Positions 37,877 through 46,536 of a DNA stretch of 64,000 bases are shown one piece after another (position 1 is the first letter of the stretch; every line of letters starts with the position of its first letter). Source of the DNA: Rhizobium viscosum. Its GTDB lineage: Bacteria; Pseudomonadota; Alphaproteobacteria; Rhizobiales; Rhizobiaceae. Location of the stretch: assembly GCF_014873945.1 (NCBI RefSeq), contig NZ_JADBEC010000001.1, positions 2,337,501 to 2,401,500 of the forward strand, in the 5' to 3' direction. The translations under genes and the position numbers were made by a program. The notes under the pieces are model-generated. The model did no database searches. It worked only from the letters and a program-made list of their open reading frames with translations, and had not been told where the DNA came from.

Positions 37877-38875
37877 TCAGGCGGTCGAGCCCCAGCGGGG
37901 CGTGCAAGTGAGTGTGATGCTGTGGGGACCTTCATCGCCGGCTTCATGGCGTTCGATCACCTCAACGACCGCGTCCATGAAGGCCACGTGGTCGAGGCTC
38001 AGCGTCGTCAGGTCGTTGCAGTCCCAGGCGGCCATGGCGATACCGTCCTGGCCGACGATGGCGATATCCTCGGGCGTATTCTTCCCGAGCACGCGGCGGG
38101 CGGCATCGCGCGCACCGATCGCCATCACGTCATTGCCGCAGATGACGGCGTCGACCTTGGAACGGTGCAGCAGGAGGACGGCTTCCTTGAAACCGGAATC
38201 ATAGGAATAATCGCCGAAGGCTTCCGCTTCGAAGGCGAGGCCGTGACGCGCGAGCGCATCGGCAAACCACTTGCGGCGCAGCTTGTCGATCCAGCTAGAC
38301 TTGGTGCCGGAGAGATAGGCGAAGCGCTTTTTGCCGTCGCCGACGATCTTGTCGATGATTTCGCCGGCGCCGACAGCGCCGTCGATGCGGATGTTGGAAA
38401 CATCCTCGTTTTCCAGCGGCTCGAAGGAAACGATGATCGGCTTGGTCGTATGGAAGATATCGACCGCATCCTGCATCGACACCATGTCGGAGAAGATGAC
38501 GACGTGATCGACCTGATAGGTCGAGGCAAGCCGCATCAGCTGCAGCCGATCCGAATGATCGGCGCAGCAGAGAATGATGGGCAGGAGCTGGCGGGCCTGC
38601 AGGCGGTGGACGAGGAGCTGTTGTTCCTCCGCCTCGCAGGGATTGCCGATGGCGTTCACGACAAGGGCGACCAAACGCGAACGCTGGTTGTTCAGCGAGC
38701 GGGCGATCGCATTCGGCTGGTAACCGTATTCACGGGCGACGGCGAGGATGCGGTCGCGCGTGGCGCTGCCGATCCTCGAATCCGGCGAAAAGGCCCTCGA
38801 TATCGTTGCCGAGGACACGCCGGCGAGTTTCGCCAGTTCCTTCGAGGTGATCCGCCGTCTGTTCGTTCCGCTCAT
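37877..38875 (-). CDS. LacI-family regulator, probable control of the GH2/ThuA-type cluster
   Basis: The 332-residue protein has a LacI helix-turn-helix (ITSKELAKLAGVSSATISRAFSPDSRIG), hinge (IARSLNNQRSRLV) and sensor domain with the LacI strand motifs (DAVICGNDVMAIGARDAARRVLG). It starts 10 bp after the dehydrogenase stop and reads toward the GH2 gene, so all three are probably one transcript. The operator TGTGCAAACGATTACACA in the divergent promoter region (39912-39929) is the likely target. Confidence 0.87.
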   Translation of the reverse strand: MSGTNRRRITSKELAKLAGVSSATISRAFSPDSRIGSATRDRILAVAREYGYQPNAIARSLNNQRSRLVALVVNAIGNPCEAEEQQLLVHRLQARQLLPIILCCADHSDRLQLMRLASTYQVDHVVIFSDMVSMQDAVDIFHTTKPIIVSFEPLENEDVSNIRIDGAVGAGEIIDKIVGDGKKRFAYLSGTKSSWIDKLRRKWFADALARHGLAFEAEAFGDYSYDSGFKEAVLLLHRSKVDAVICGNDVMAIGARDAARRVLGKNTPEDIAIVGQDGIAMAAWDCNDLTTLSLDHVAFMDAVVEVIERHEAGDEGPHSITLTCTPRWGSTA

Positions 38876-38885
38876 CGTCTTGCGC

Positions 38886-39890
38886 CTATCCGGCAATCCT
38901 GACGGGGGTGCCGTCGGCCGCTGCCGATTCCTTGATTGCATCCCAGAGCCTAGCGAATCTGAGACCCATTTCAACGGAGCCGGAGTTTTCCATCGTTCCG
39001 GCGCGGATGGCGAGGAAATTCTTCATCGGATTGCCGAGAATTTCGGCCTCTTCGCGCGGCTCGCTGGTACGTCCGACGCTGATTTCACGCCAGCCGCCCC
39101 AGGCATCGATACGCACGATCGCCTTGGAATAGAAGAAGGTAATGTAGGAGGCGCAGCCGGGAGGGCCTTCGCCGGCGGCCGTCAGCGTCACGAGTGCGCC
39201 ATTCTTCAGGCGTGCGGAGACGGCGGTCGCTATATCCACCTTTTTGCCATGGTTGTTCATATAGGCGGAAACGCTGTCGAAGTCGGAATTGGCGAGCAGG
39301 CAGACGGTGTTCATCATGTGTGCGCCGGTATCGAACATGAAACCGCCGCCGGAGATTTCAGGCCTCTGCTTCCAGTGGCCTTCATAATTCGAAGACCAGC
39401 TTTCCCAGATCATGCCTGAAATGGCGATCAGTTCGCCGAATTCGCCAGACAGCGCGCGCTTGCGGGTGTCGAGCACCAGTGGCGAAAGCCCGCCCTGGAA
39501 GGCGGTGACGATGGTGACGCCGCTCTTCTTCTGTGCCGCGATCAGCCTCTCGGCCTCGGCGACCGTGGTCACCATCGGCTTTTCAAGGAAGAGATCGAGG
39601 CCGGCTTCGGCAACGGCCGTTGCCTGCTCGGCATGGGACGCGTGTGGAGTCGAGACATAGATGATGTCGAGTTCGTCGCGGCATTTTGTGAGGAGATCCC
39701 GGTAATCGGCGAAGCCTTTCGGCTCCGGCGCACCGGCCGCGGTGCAGACGTCAATCAGGCGCTTGCGGGAGGTTTCGCTGGTGTCGGCAAGCGCCACGAA
39801 TTCAATTTCCGGCATCCTTGCCCAGCTCTCTGCATATTCAGCCGCTTTCAAGCCGGCGCCGATGACGCCGAGGCGTAATTTCTGAGACAT
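38886..39890 (-). CDS. Gfo/Idh/MocA-family NAD(P)-dependent dehydrogenase (ThuB-like role)
   Basis: The 334-residue enzyme has the N-terminal Rossmann fold (RLGVIGAGLKAAEYAESWARM), the family EKPM motif with its catalytic lysine (about residue 101), and the C-terminal sheet with GGGFMFDTGAHMMNTV containing the usual Asp/His pair. It is divergent from a transporter whose last gene encodes a ThuA protein. In Sinorhizobium and Agrobacterium, ThuB (this family) and ThuA convert imported disaccharides through 3-keto intermediates. The arrangement suggests the same chemistry here, with the GH2 enzyme as a possible partner; this is inference. Confidence 0.88.
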   Translation of the reverse strand: MSQKLRLGVIGAGLKAAEYAESWARMPEIEFVALADTSETSRKRLIDVCTAAGAPEPKGFADYRDLLTKCRDELDIIYVSTPHASHAEQATAVAEAGLDLFLEKPMVTTVAEAERLIAAQKKSGVTIVTAFQGGLSPLVLDTRKRALSGEFGELIAISGMIWESWSSNYEGHWKQRPEISGGGFMFDTGAHMMNTVCLLANSDFDSVSAYMNNHGKKVDIATAVSARLKNGALVTLTAAGEGPPGCASYITFFYSKAIVRIDAWGGWREISVGRTSEPREEAEILGNPMKNFLAIRAGTMENSGSVEMGLRFARLWDAIKESAAADGTPVRIAG

Positions 39891-39911
39891 CGAAATCCTC
39901 CCTGATATCGT

Positions 39912-39929
39912 TGTGCAAACGATTACACA
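39912..39929. promoter_or_regulatory. LacI-family operator in the divergent promoter region
   Basis: TGTGCAAACGATTACACA fits TGTGnAAnCGnTTnCACA exactly: symmetric outer TGTG/CACA, AA/TT and central CG. It lies 22 bp before the dehydrogenase start and about 160 bp before the transporter, in the 200-bp divergent region. The AT-rich stretch 39950-39985 (TATAAATAAC, TATATAAAAT) likely holds the -10 of one promoter. Confidence 0.7.
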
Positions 39930-40092
39930 AACGACACGATCGGTGCAAGTTATAAATAACTATATAAAATCAATATGATAGTTTTAAGAAATTTGAGGTT
40001 TCAAAAATCATCTTGTCAGTATTCAGAATGCGTGTACATTTTCGTCACCGGTGCTGGAGGGCGCCGTGGCTCTAAAAAAGGGAGGACTTCCG

Positions 40093-41385
40093 TTGAAGAA
40101 GACGGTTATCGGTGGCCTGTGCGCCATCCTGCTCAGCGCGGTTTCGACGCTGGCGCATGCTGAAACAATTCGTATCGCCAATCACGGTCAGGCCGGCATC
40201 GACGCCATGAAGTCGACCGTCGAGCGGATCGAGAAAAAATATGGTGTCACGGTCGAGGTCGTCGAATATCCGGCGCCGGACAAGGACTATCTCACCAAGC
40301 TTCTGACCGAACTGGGTGCCGGCAACGCCCCTGATCTCTTCTCCATCCCGACAACGGCTGCCGTTGCCGATATGGTTGAGGCCGGTTACCTCGCGCCCGT
40401 TACCACCGAATTCAAGGCCTGGGATGGCTATGCCAACCTTTATGACGTAGCCAAGCAGCTTGCCGTCAGCCCTGACGGAGAAACCTATGTGATGCCGTTC
40501 ATGCTCGGCATTCAGGAAATCTATTACCGCAAGGACGTTCTCGAAAAGGCCGGCATTTCCACGGAACAGCCGAAGACGTGGCAGGAGCTCCTCGACCGCG
40601 CAGCCGAGGTCAAGCAGAAGACCGGTTCCTACGGCCTGCTCTTTCCGGCCGGTGTATCCTGGGGCAGCGGCGCCTTCGACGAAGGTTTCCAGCATCTTAT
40701 CGTCGGCTCCAAGACGCCGCAGCTCGTTGATGCCGACGGCAAGCTCGATCTGAACGGTGAGGGCGTGAAGGATGTCTTCAATGTCTACAAGACGCTGATC
40801 GACAAGGATCTGATGCCGGTGCAGCCGCTGCTCGGACCGGAGCCCTGGGTGGTGCCGAAGTATGAGATGTTCCCGGCCGGCAAGCTTGCCGCCACCACCT
40901 GCGGCTCCTGGTGCTACATCTTCGATTGGGGTCGTGAGAGCAAGAACCCCATCCCTGACGTGACCAAGATCGTCGGCACCTGGACCGTTCCGGGTCAGAG
41001 CGGCGGCCAGTATGTTCTTGCCAACCTCGCTGCTCCGTGGGCCGTCAACTCCAAGTCCGCCAATGTGGAACTTGCCAAGAAGGCGCTGATGGAAATCGGC
41101 TCGGTCGCAACGCAGGTCTCATACGCTGCCCGCATCGGCAACATTCCGGCCAGCAAGGATGCCGCCAAGGATCCGGAATTCCAGAAGCTGACGGAACTCG
41201 TTCCGATCCATGCAGCTGCCGGAAACGGCGTCTTCCTGAAGCAGGCTTCCGGCTTCGGCACGGTTGCCGAAGGTGTGGCGCGCGCCACTGAAGCCCTGCT
41301 GCGCAAGGAAACCGATGCTGCCGGCGCCCAGAAGATCCTTGTCGACTACGTCAAGGAAACGCTCGGCGATGACATGGTCAAGTAA
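40093..41385 (+). CDS. sugar ABC transporter substrate-binding protein (CUT1), ThuA-type cluster
   Basis: The 430-residue exported protein has a signal peptide (MKKTVIGGLCAILLSAVSTLAHA, cleavage about residue 23). It then shows the solute-binding family 1 pattern: TVEVVEYPAPDKDYLTKLLTELGAGNAPDLFSI, PFMLGIQEIYYRKDVLEKAGI, and an aromatic-rich binding face (WVVPKYEMFPAGKLAATTCGSWCYIFDWG). It probably binds a disaccharide or other glycoside. The start is a TTG at 40093 after GGGAGG; earlier frames (GTG at 40066) would place charged residues before the signal. A hairpin separates it from the permease genes. Confidence 0.88.
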   Translation: MKKTVIGGLCAILLSAVSTLAHAETIRIANHGQAGIDAMKSTVERIEKKYGVTVEVVEYPAPDKDYLTKLLTELGAGNAPDLFSIPTTAAVADMVEAGYLAPVTTEFKAWDGYANLYDVAKQLAVSPDGETYVMPFMLGIQEIYYRKDVLEKAGISTEQPKTWQELLDRAAEVKQKTGSYGLLFPAGVSWGSGAFDEGFQHLIVGSKTPQLVDADGKLDLNGEGVKDVFNVYKTLIDKDLMPVQPLLGPEPWVVPKYEMFPAGKLAATTCGSWCYIFDWGRESKNPIPDVTKIVGTWTVPGQSGGQYVLANLAAPWAVNSKSANVELAKKALMEIGSVATQVSYAARIGNIPASKDAAKDPEFQKLTELVPIHAAAGNGVFLKQASGFGTVAEGVARATEALLRKETDAAGAQKILVDYVKETLGDDMVK

Positions 41386-41416
41386 GCCACTGATATCTTC
41401 CTCCCGCCAAGACGGG

Positions 41417-41438
41417 GACGCGGCACGATAGCCGCGTC
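41417..41438 (+). other. intercistronic hairpin after the binding-protein gene
   Basis: GACGCGGC/GCCGCGTC form an 8-bp stem with loop ACGATA and no adequate T-run. It is placed as in the operon at 31173, between binding protein and first permease. Just after it, CTTTCAATCGATAAG and CTTTCATTCGATAAG form a short direct repeat (41445-41478). Confidence 0.65.
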
Positions 41439-41490
41439 TTCCCGCTTTCAATCGATAAGCCGCTTTCATTCGATAAGGTTGTGAGCTTCA

Positions 41491-42378
41491 ATGGCCCGAA
41501 ACTCTCATGAAAAGCGAACCGAGCGCCAACTCCTGCTGGTTCTGCTGCCGTCGCTGATCCTGCTTCTGGCCTTTGTGATCTATCCTGCCCTCTATTCCGT
41601 CTATCTGAGCTTCACCAATGAAGCGCTGACGGGGGCTGCGGCGCTGCGGCCGCGCTTTGTCGGCATTCGCAACTATGTGCGCCTGTTCAACGATGCGAAG
41701 TTCTGGAATTCGCTGTTCGTCACCTTCGTCTTCGTCATGGGGTCGGCCGTCATCGGGCAGTTCGTGCTCGGGCTGATTTCGGCGATGGCGCTGCGCCGGC
41801 CGATCCGTTTCCGGCAGTTCTTTTCCTCGATCATCCTTCTGCCGAATGCCGCCCCTGAGGTCGTTGCCGGCTTCATGTGGATCTCGATGCTGGCTGGCGG
41901 CGAACATGCGACGCTGTCGCGTATCGTCGCCTTCTTCGGCATCGATCCGGCCGACTGGCTGAACGCCTTTCCGCTGTCGATGATCATCATCGTCAATACC
42001 TGGCGCGGCATTGCTACCGCGATGATCCTGCTGACGGCTGGTCTGAGCACCATTCCCTCCGAGATCTACGAGGCGGCGCGCATGGATGGCGCGACACCTT
42101 CGCAGATGTTCCGCCGCATCACCCTGCCGCTGATGATGCCGACGATCCTGCTCTACATGCTGATCTCTGCCGTCTCCACCATCGCCGTTTTCGGCCTCGT
42201 CTATGCACTGACGCGCGGCGGGCCGGGCGGGGCGACGGAGGTCGTCAGCATCTACATCTACAACCAGTCATTCACGGCCTTCCAGCTCGGCTACGGCGCT
42301 GCGGTCGCGGTCGTCGCGCTCATCATCTCGCTGATCCTCGGCATCGGCTATGTGCGGGCCATGAAGGTGGAGGTCTGA
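41491..42378 (+). CDS. sugar ABC transporter permease (MalF type)
   Basis: The 295-residue membrane protein has six hydrophobic segments and the EAA loop EIYEAARMDGATPSQMFRRITLPLMMP (about 190-216). The N-terminus RQLLLVLLPSLILLLAFVIYPALYSVYLSFTN is typical of CUT1 permeases. It ends one base before the next permease gene. Its ribosome-binding site (AAGG) is modest. Confidence 0.93.
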   Translation: MARNSHEKRTERQLLLVLLPSLILLLAFVIYPALYSVYLSFTNEALTGAAALRPRFVGIRNYVRLFNDAKFWNSLFVTFVFVMGSAVIGQFVLGLISAMALRRPIRFRQFFSSIILLPNAAPEVVAGFMWISMLAGGEHATLSRIVAFFGIDPADWLNAFPLSMIIIVNTWRGIATAMILLTAGLSTIPSEIYEAARMDGATPSQMFRRITLPLMMPTILLYMLISAVSTIAVFGLVYALTRGGPGGATEVVSIYIYNQSFTAFQLGYGAAVAVVALIISLILGIGYVRAMKVEV

Positions 42379-42379
42379 C

Positions 42380-43291
42380 ATGGCCGTTATTTCTCCGAGC
42401 GAAGGTGCCAACAAGACCCGCTCCGACCTCATCGCCTATGCAACGCTGTCGATCATCTCGATCTTCTGTGCCGTGCCCTTCTTCTGGGTGCTGCTTGCCT
42501 CCTTCGACGGCAATGCGCAGCTCTTCCTACGCTGGCCGGAGCAGTGGACGCTTGCAAACTATGCGCGCGTCTTCACCAAGGAGGATGGGGCGAAGTGGCT
42601 GTTCAACTCGCTCTTCGTGGTTGGCGGCGCGACGCTTATCGTCATGGTGCTGGCGGGGCTTGGCGGCTATGCGCTGTCTCGCACACGCGCCTGGTGGAAG
42701 CTGCCCTTCCTCTACGCGATCCTGCTGATCCGCGTGCTGCCGCCGACGGCGCTCGTCGTGCCGCTCTACAAGTTCCTGCTGACGCTTAACAATGCTGAAG
42801 GCGCGCTTCTCAGGCCGATCTTCGGCAGCTATGCCCGCGATATCATGCGCTGGACAGGTTTCATCGATGGCTATCTCGGCATCATGCTGGTGCTCGCCAC
42901 CATGCAGCTGCCGCTCGGGCTCTGGATCATGAAGACCTTCTTCGACGGGTTGCCGCGCGACTATGAGGAAGCGGCCGTCATGGATGGGGCGACGATGATG
43001 CAGCGCATTCGCCGCGTGCTGATCCCGCTTGCCATGCCGGGGCTGGCGGCCGCCGGTCTCTTCGCCTTCATGTCGGCCTGGGGCGATTTCCTGCTGCCGC
43101 TGATCTTCCTATCGTCGCCGGAGCTGCAGACGCTGCCGCTCGGTCTCTTCCGCGCTTTCCTGCGCATCAACGAGATCGACTACGGCCTGCTGACGGCGCT
43201 CGCCTTCATTTACCTGCTGCCTGCCGTCGTCGCCTTCGGCTTTGCGCGGCGCTTCCTCGTCCAGACTTTTTCGGGCGGTGTGAAGGGCTGA
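42380..43291 (+). CDS. sugar ABC transporter permease (MalG type)
   Basis: The 303-residue membrane protein has six hydrophobic segments and the EAA loop DYEEAAVMDGATMMQRIRRVLIPLAMPG near residues 194-220. The family TM1 (ISIFCAVPFFWVLLASF) is present. GGAGG for this gene lies inside the end of the preceding gene, showing tight coupling. It forms the channel with that permease and is followed after 19 bp by the ATPase. Confidence 0.93.
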   Translation: MAVISPSEGANKTRSDLIAYATLSIISIFCAVPFFWVLLASFDGNAQLFLRWPEQWTLANYARVFTKEDGAKWLFNSLFVVGGATLIVMVLAGLGGYALSRTRAWWKLPFLYAILLIRVLPPTALVVPLYKFLLTLNNAEGALLRPIFGSYARDIMRWTGFIDGYLGIMLVLATMQLPLGLWIMKTFFDGLPRDYEEAAVMDGATMMQRIRRVLIPLAMPGLAAAGLFAFMSAWGDFLLPLIFLSSPELQTLPLGLFRAFLRINEIDYGLLTALAFIYLLPAVVAFGFARRFLVQTFSGGVKG

Positions 43292-43310
43292 GATCAAGAA
43301 AGAGAAACGA

Positions 43311-44393
43311 ATGATCAATCTCAGAAACGTTCGCAAATTCTATGGCGCGCTCGAAGTCATCAAGGGCGTCGACATCACGGTGGAAGACGGCGAATTTGCC
43401 GTCTTCGTCGGCCCGTCCGGCTGCGGCAAGTCCACGCTCTTGCGCATGATTGCCGGCCTTGAAGGCATCGACGAGGGCGATCTGGTGCTGAACGGCCAGC
43501 GCATCAACGACGTGCCGCCGGACAAGCGCGGCATCGCCATGGTGTTCCAGTCCTATGCGCTTTATCCGCATATGACGGTCGCGGAGAATATCGGCTTTTC
43601 GCTGAGCCTCAAGAAGGTGCCGGAAGCCGAAATCAAAAAGCAGGTGGAAGGCGTCGCCGAGATCCTGCAACTGACCGACTATCTCAGCCGCAAGCCGGGA
43701 GCACTATCCGGCGGCCAACGGCAGCGTGTGGCGATCGGCCGTGCGATCATCAAGAAGCCGTCGCTCATCCTGTTCGACGAGCCGCTGTCGAACCTCGATT
43801 CGGCGCTGCGCGTGCAGATGCGCGCCGAGCTGCAGCGCCTGCATCGCGAACTGAAGGCGACCGTTGTCTATGTCACGCACGACCAGGTCGAGGCGATGAC
43901 GATGGCCGACCGGATCGTCGTTCTCAACAAAGGTGTCGTCGCCCAGCAGGGTGCGCCGATGGAGCTCTACCATCAGCCGGAAAACGAGTTTGTCGCGACC
44001 TTCATCGGCTCGCCGAAAATGAACGTGCTGCCGATGACGGCAACGCGCCGGGATGCCGGCAAGGTGCATCTGGAAAGCCCGTTCGGCCTTGCGATCGATC
44101 TCTCGGATGACAATGGCACTGTCCCGCAGGGCGAGGCGAAGCTCGGCATCCGGCCGGAGCATCTGAAGCTCGCACAGCAAGGGCAGGGCGATTTTTCGGC
44201 CGAGGTCGTCATCGTCGAGCGGCTCGGCGTCGAGACCTATCTGACGGTCGGTTCTCAACAACAGCCGATCGTCGTGCGCGCCGAGGGCGACATGACCATC
44301 CGTCCTGGCGATCGCGTCTCGCTCACAGCCGAGCGCGCCGCCTGCCATCTGTTTGATTCCGCCGGCCGGGTCGTCCGTTCGGCCCAAGCTTGA
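43311..44393 (+). CDS. sugar ABC transporter ATP-binding protein (MalK/UgpC type)
   Basis: The 360-residue ATPase carries Walker A GPSGCGKST, signature LSGGQRQRVAIGRA, Walker B LILFDEPLSNLD and YVTHDQVEAM. A C-terminal regulatory domain with MNVLPMTAT and LGIRPEHLKLA follows. It is the energiser of the transporter encoded by the three preceding genes and is a paralog of the ATPase at 34408. Confidence 0.94.
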   Translation: MINLRNVRKFYGALEVIKGVDITVEDGEFAVFVGPSGCGKSTLLRMIAGLEGIDEGDLVLNGQRINDVPPDKRGIAMVFQSYALYPHMTVAENIGFSLSLKKVPEAEIKKQVEGVAEILQLTDYLSRKPGALSGGQRQRVAIGRAIIKKPSLILFDEPLSNLDSALRVQMRAELQRLHRELKATVVYVTHDQVEAMTMADRIVVLNKGVVAQQGAPMELYHQPENEFVATFIGSPKMNVLPMTATRRDAGKVHLESPFGLAIDLSDDNGTVPQGEAKLGIRPEHLKLAQQGQGDFSAEVVIVERLGVETYLTVGSQQQPIVVRAEGDMTIRPGDRVSLTAERAACHLFDSAGRVVRSAQA

Positions 44394-44409
44394 AACATCG
44401 AGGAATGAC

Positions 44410-45159
44410 ATGACAATCAAGGTCACGATCTGGAACGAAGGACGCCACGAGCAGGTTCACAAGGAGGTCCAGGAGATCTATCCTGACCGTATCGATGGCG
44501 CGATTGCCGCCGGTATCGCCCATCCCGATTTCGAGATCCGCCGCGGCACGCTCGACGATCCGGATGAAGGCCTGCCGGATTCCGTGCTCAATGATACCGA
44601 CGTGCTGCTCTGGTGGGGACATATGGCCCATGAAGAGGTCAGCGACGGGCTGATCGACCGCGTGCAGCAGCGGGTGCTGAAGGGCACGGGGCTCTTGGTC
44701 CTGCATTCCGGCCATCACTCCAAGCTTTTCCGCCGGCTGATGGGCACAAATGCCAATCTCTCCTGGCGTGAGACGCCCGAGGGCGATCTGGAGCGCGTCT
44801 GGGTGGTCAACCCCTCGCATCCGATCGCCGAGGGCTTGCCGCCCTATTTCGAGGTCAATGCCTCGGAAATGTATGGCGAGCCCTTCGACATTCCGCAGCC
44901 GGATGAGCTGGTCTTCATCTCCTGGTATTCCGGCGGCGAAGTGTTCCGCAGCGGCTGCACCTTCCAGCGCGGGCGCGGGCGCATCTTCTTCTTCAGCCCC
45001 GGCCATGAGACCTATCCGATCTATCACGACAAGACGGTGCACAAGGTCATCTCGAACGGCATCCGCTGGGCGCAACAGAAGCACACGGATGGGCGCATCC
45101 TCGAAAACTGGCACCGCAAGGAGCCGCTGCACGGCCGGCCCGATAAGGCAAAGGCTTAA
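44410..45159 (+). CDS. ThuA-family protein
   Basis: The 249-residue cytosolic protein has the ThuA/GATase1-like fold. Visible blocks are VTIWNEGRHEQ, TDVLLWWGHMAHEEVSDGLIDRV, GLLVLHSGHHSKLFRRLMGT, SEMYGEPFDIPQPDELVFISWYSGGEVFRSGCTFQRG and FFFSPGHETYPIYHD, with His residues probably at the active site. S. meliloti ThuA is made with ThuB from the trehalose operon thuEFGKAB. Here the transporter-ThuA order is the same, but the dehydrogenase is divergent rather than downstream, so this is a thu-like paralogous cluster and the sugar may differ. The start at 44410 follows GAGGAA. Confidence 0.88.
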   Translation: MTIKVTIWNEGRHEQVHKEVQEIYPDRIDGAIAAGIAHPDFEIRRGTLDDPDEGLPDSVLNDTDVLLWWGHMAHEEVSDGLIDRVQQRVLKGTGLLVLHSGHHSKLFRRLMGTNANLSWRETPEGDLERVWVVNPSHPIAEGLPPYFEVNASEMYGEPFDIPQPDELVFISWYSGGEVFRSGCTFQRGRGRIFFFSPGHETYPIYHDKTVHKVISNGIRWAQQKHTDGRILENWHRKEPLHGRPDKAKA

Positions 45160-45228
45160 ACAGTTCCTTCCGTGGGGGCTGGGCCATGATGGCCCTGGCT
45201 TCCGCGGCGATATTTGATGGAGGAGGGA

Positions 45229-45507
45229 ATGCAGACCGTTTCGATGAAGGCGGATGGAGATGCCTTTCTCAGCAAGGCATTCTGGGTTTCCATCCATCGC
45301 GATCTGCCGCAGCGGCTGGATGCACTGGCGAGGCTTGCCGCCGAGCGGCCTGATGTCTTCGCTTTCGAAAGCAGCCAGAAGATCGCCGAGCGCTGCAATG
45401 TTTCGCAGACCAGCGTCATCCGCTTCGCGCATCATCTCGGCTTTGATGGTTTTGCCGAAATGAAGCAGGTCTTCCAGCAGGGTCTGCGGGCAGCGGCGCA
45501 GAAATAA
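45229..45507 (+). CDS. RpiR-type helix-turn-helix domain protein lacking the SIS domain
   Basis: The 92-residue product contains only the N-terminal DNA-binding domain of RpiR regulators: LPQRLDALARLAAERPDVFAFESSQKIAERCNVSQTSVIRFAHHLGFDGFAEMKQVFQQGL. It stops within the linker. Normal members are about 280 residues with a sugar-phosphate-binding SIS domain, and no SIS-like sequence follows before the convergent SMP-30 gene. It may be a degraded regulator or a functional stand-alone domain. ATG at 45229 follows GGAGG at five bases. A strong palindrome (GGGCCATGATGGCCC, 45181-45195) separates it from the ThuA gene. Confidence 0.7.
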   Translation: MQTVSMKADGDAFLSKAFWVSIHRDLPQRLDALARLAAERPDVFAFESSQKIAERCNVSQTSVIRFAHHLGFDGFAEMKQVFQQGLRAAAQK

Positions 45508-45517
45508 TCGTCAGGCC

Positions 45518-46429
45518 TTACGGATACTGTGCGCCGTTGGTCGTCGTATAGATCGAGTAGAGCGATTGTGTCGCCGTGATGAAGAGGCGATTCTTCTTCG
45601 GGCCGCCGAAGGTGATGTTGGACACGGTCTGCGGTACCTTGATCTTGCCGAGCAGCGTCCCGTCGGACGCGAAGCAGTGCACGCCGTCAGCAGCGCTCGT
45701 CCATAGATTGCCGGAGACATCGAAACGGAAACCATCCGGTATGCCGCTGTCGATCGAGCAGAAGTAGCGGCTGTTTGTCAGCTTGCGGCCATCCACGACA
45801 TCGAAGACGCGGATGTGGCGCGGGACGTCATGATTGGCGGAACCGGAATCGGCGATGAAGAGTTGCCGTTCATCAGGTGAGAAGGCCAGCCCATTCGGCT
45901 GGATGAAGTCGGTCACGACGGCTTCGATATCGCCGGTCGCGGCATCGATGCGATAGACGTTCCGGCTTTCCTGCTCTTCCGGCGACTTGTGGCCTTCGTA
46001 ATCGGACATGATGCCGTAGCTCGGGTCGGTGAACCAGATCGAGCCGTCGGATTTCACAACGACGTCGTTCGGGGAGTTCAGGCGCTTGCCGTTATAGCTG
46101 TCGGCCAGCACGGTGATGCGTCCATCAGGCTCCGTGCGGGTCACGCGACGGCCGCCATGTTCACAAGAGACGAGGCGGCCCTGTCGGTCGCGGGTGTTGC
46201 CGTTGACGTAATTGGAAGGCGAGCGGAAGACGGAGACTGAGCCATCCGGCACCCAACGCATCATGCGTTCGTTTGGAATGTCGCTCCAGAGCAGGCAATT
46301 CAGATCCGAGAACCAGACAGGACCTTCGGCCCAACGGCAGCCCGTGTAAAGCTCTTCCAGTACGGCGCTGCCGGCGATTAGCGCGCGAAAACGCTCGTCT
46401 TTGATGTCATAAAGCTCGCTTCCAGCCAT
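45518..46429 (-). CDS. SMP-30/gluconolactonase-family lactonase
   Basis: The 303-residue protein is a six-bladed propeller of the SMP-30/LRE type. The metal-site segments are LEELYTGCRWAEGPVWF with its Glu, RLNSPNDVVVKSDGSIWFTDPSYG with Asn and Asp, and QPNGLAFSPDERQLFIADSGS. It likely opens sugar lactones made by a dehydrogenase in the same operon (the SDR at 46537). It has no signal peptide. The start at 46429 follows GGGAGGAA. Last gene of the minus-strand operon dioxygenase, SDR, lactonase. Confidence 0.88.
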   Translation of the reverse strand: MAGSELYDIKDERFRALIAGSAVLEELYTGCRWAEGPVWFSDLNCLLWSDIPNERMMRWVPDGSVSVFRSPSNYVNGNTRDRQGRLVSCEHGGRRVTRTEPDGRITVLADSYNGKRLNSPNDVVVKSDGSIWFTDPSYGIMSDYEGHKSPEEQESRNVYRIDAATGDIEAVVTDFIQPNGLAFSPDERQLFIADSGSANHDVPRHIRVFDVVDGRKLTNSRYFCSIDSGIPDGFRFDVSGNLWTSAADGVHCFASDGTLLGKIKVPQTVSNITFGGPKKNRLFITATQSLYSIYTTTNGAQYP

Positions 46430-46536
46430 GCCCGATTCCTCCCAGATCGCTCTTGTTTCTTCGTAGCGGCAAACGGAGAAATCTGCCAGAGCCCGAAGAC
46501 GGAAAGCGTCGGGCTCAGGAACCTCGAAATGGCACG

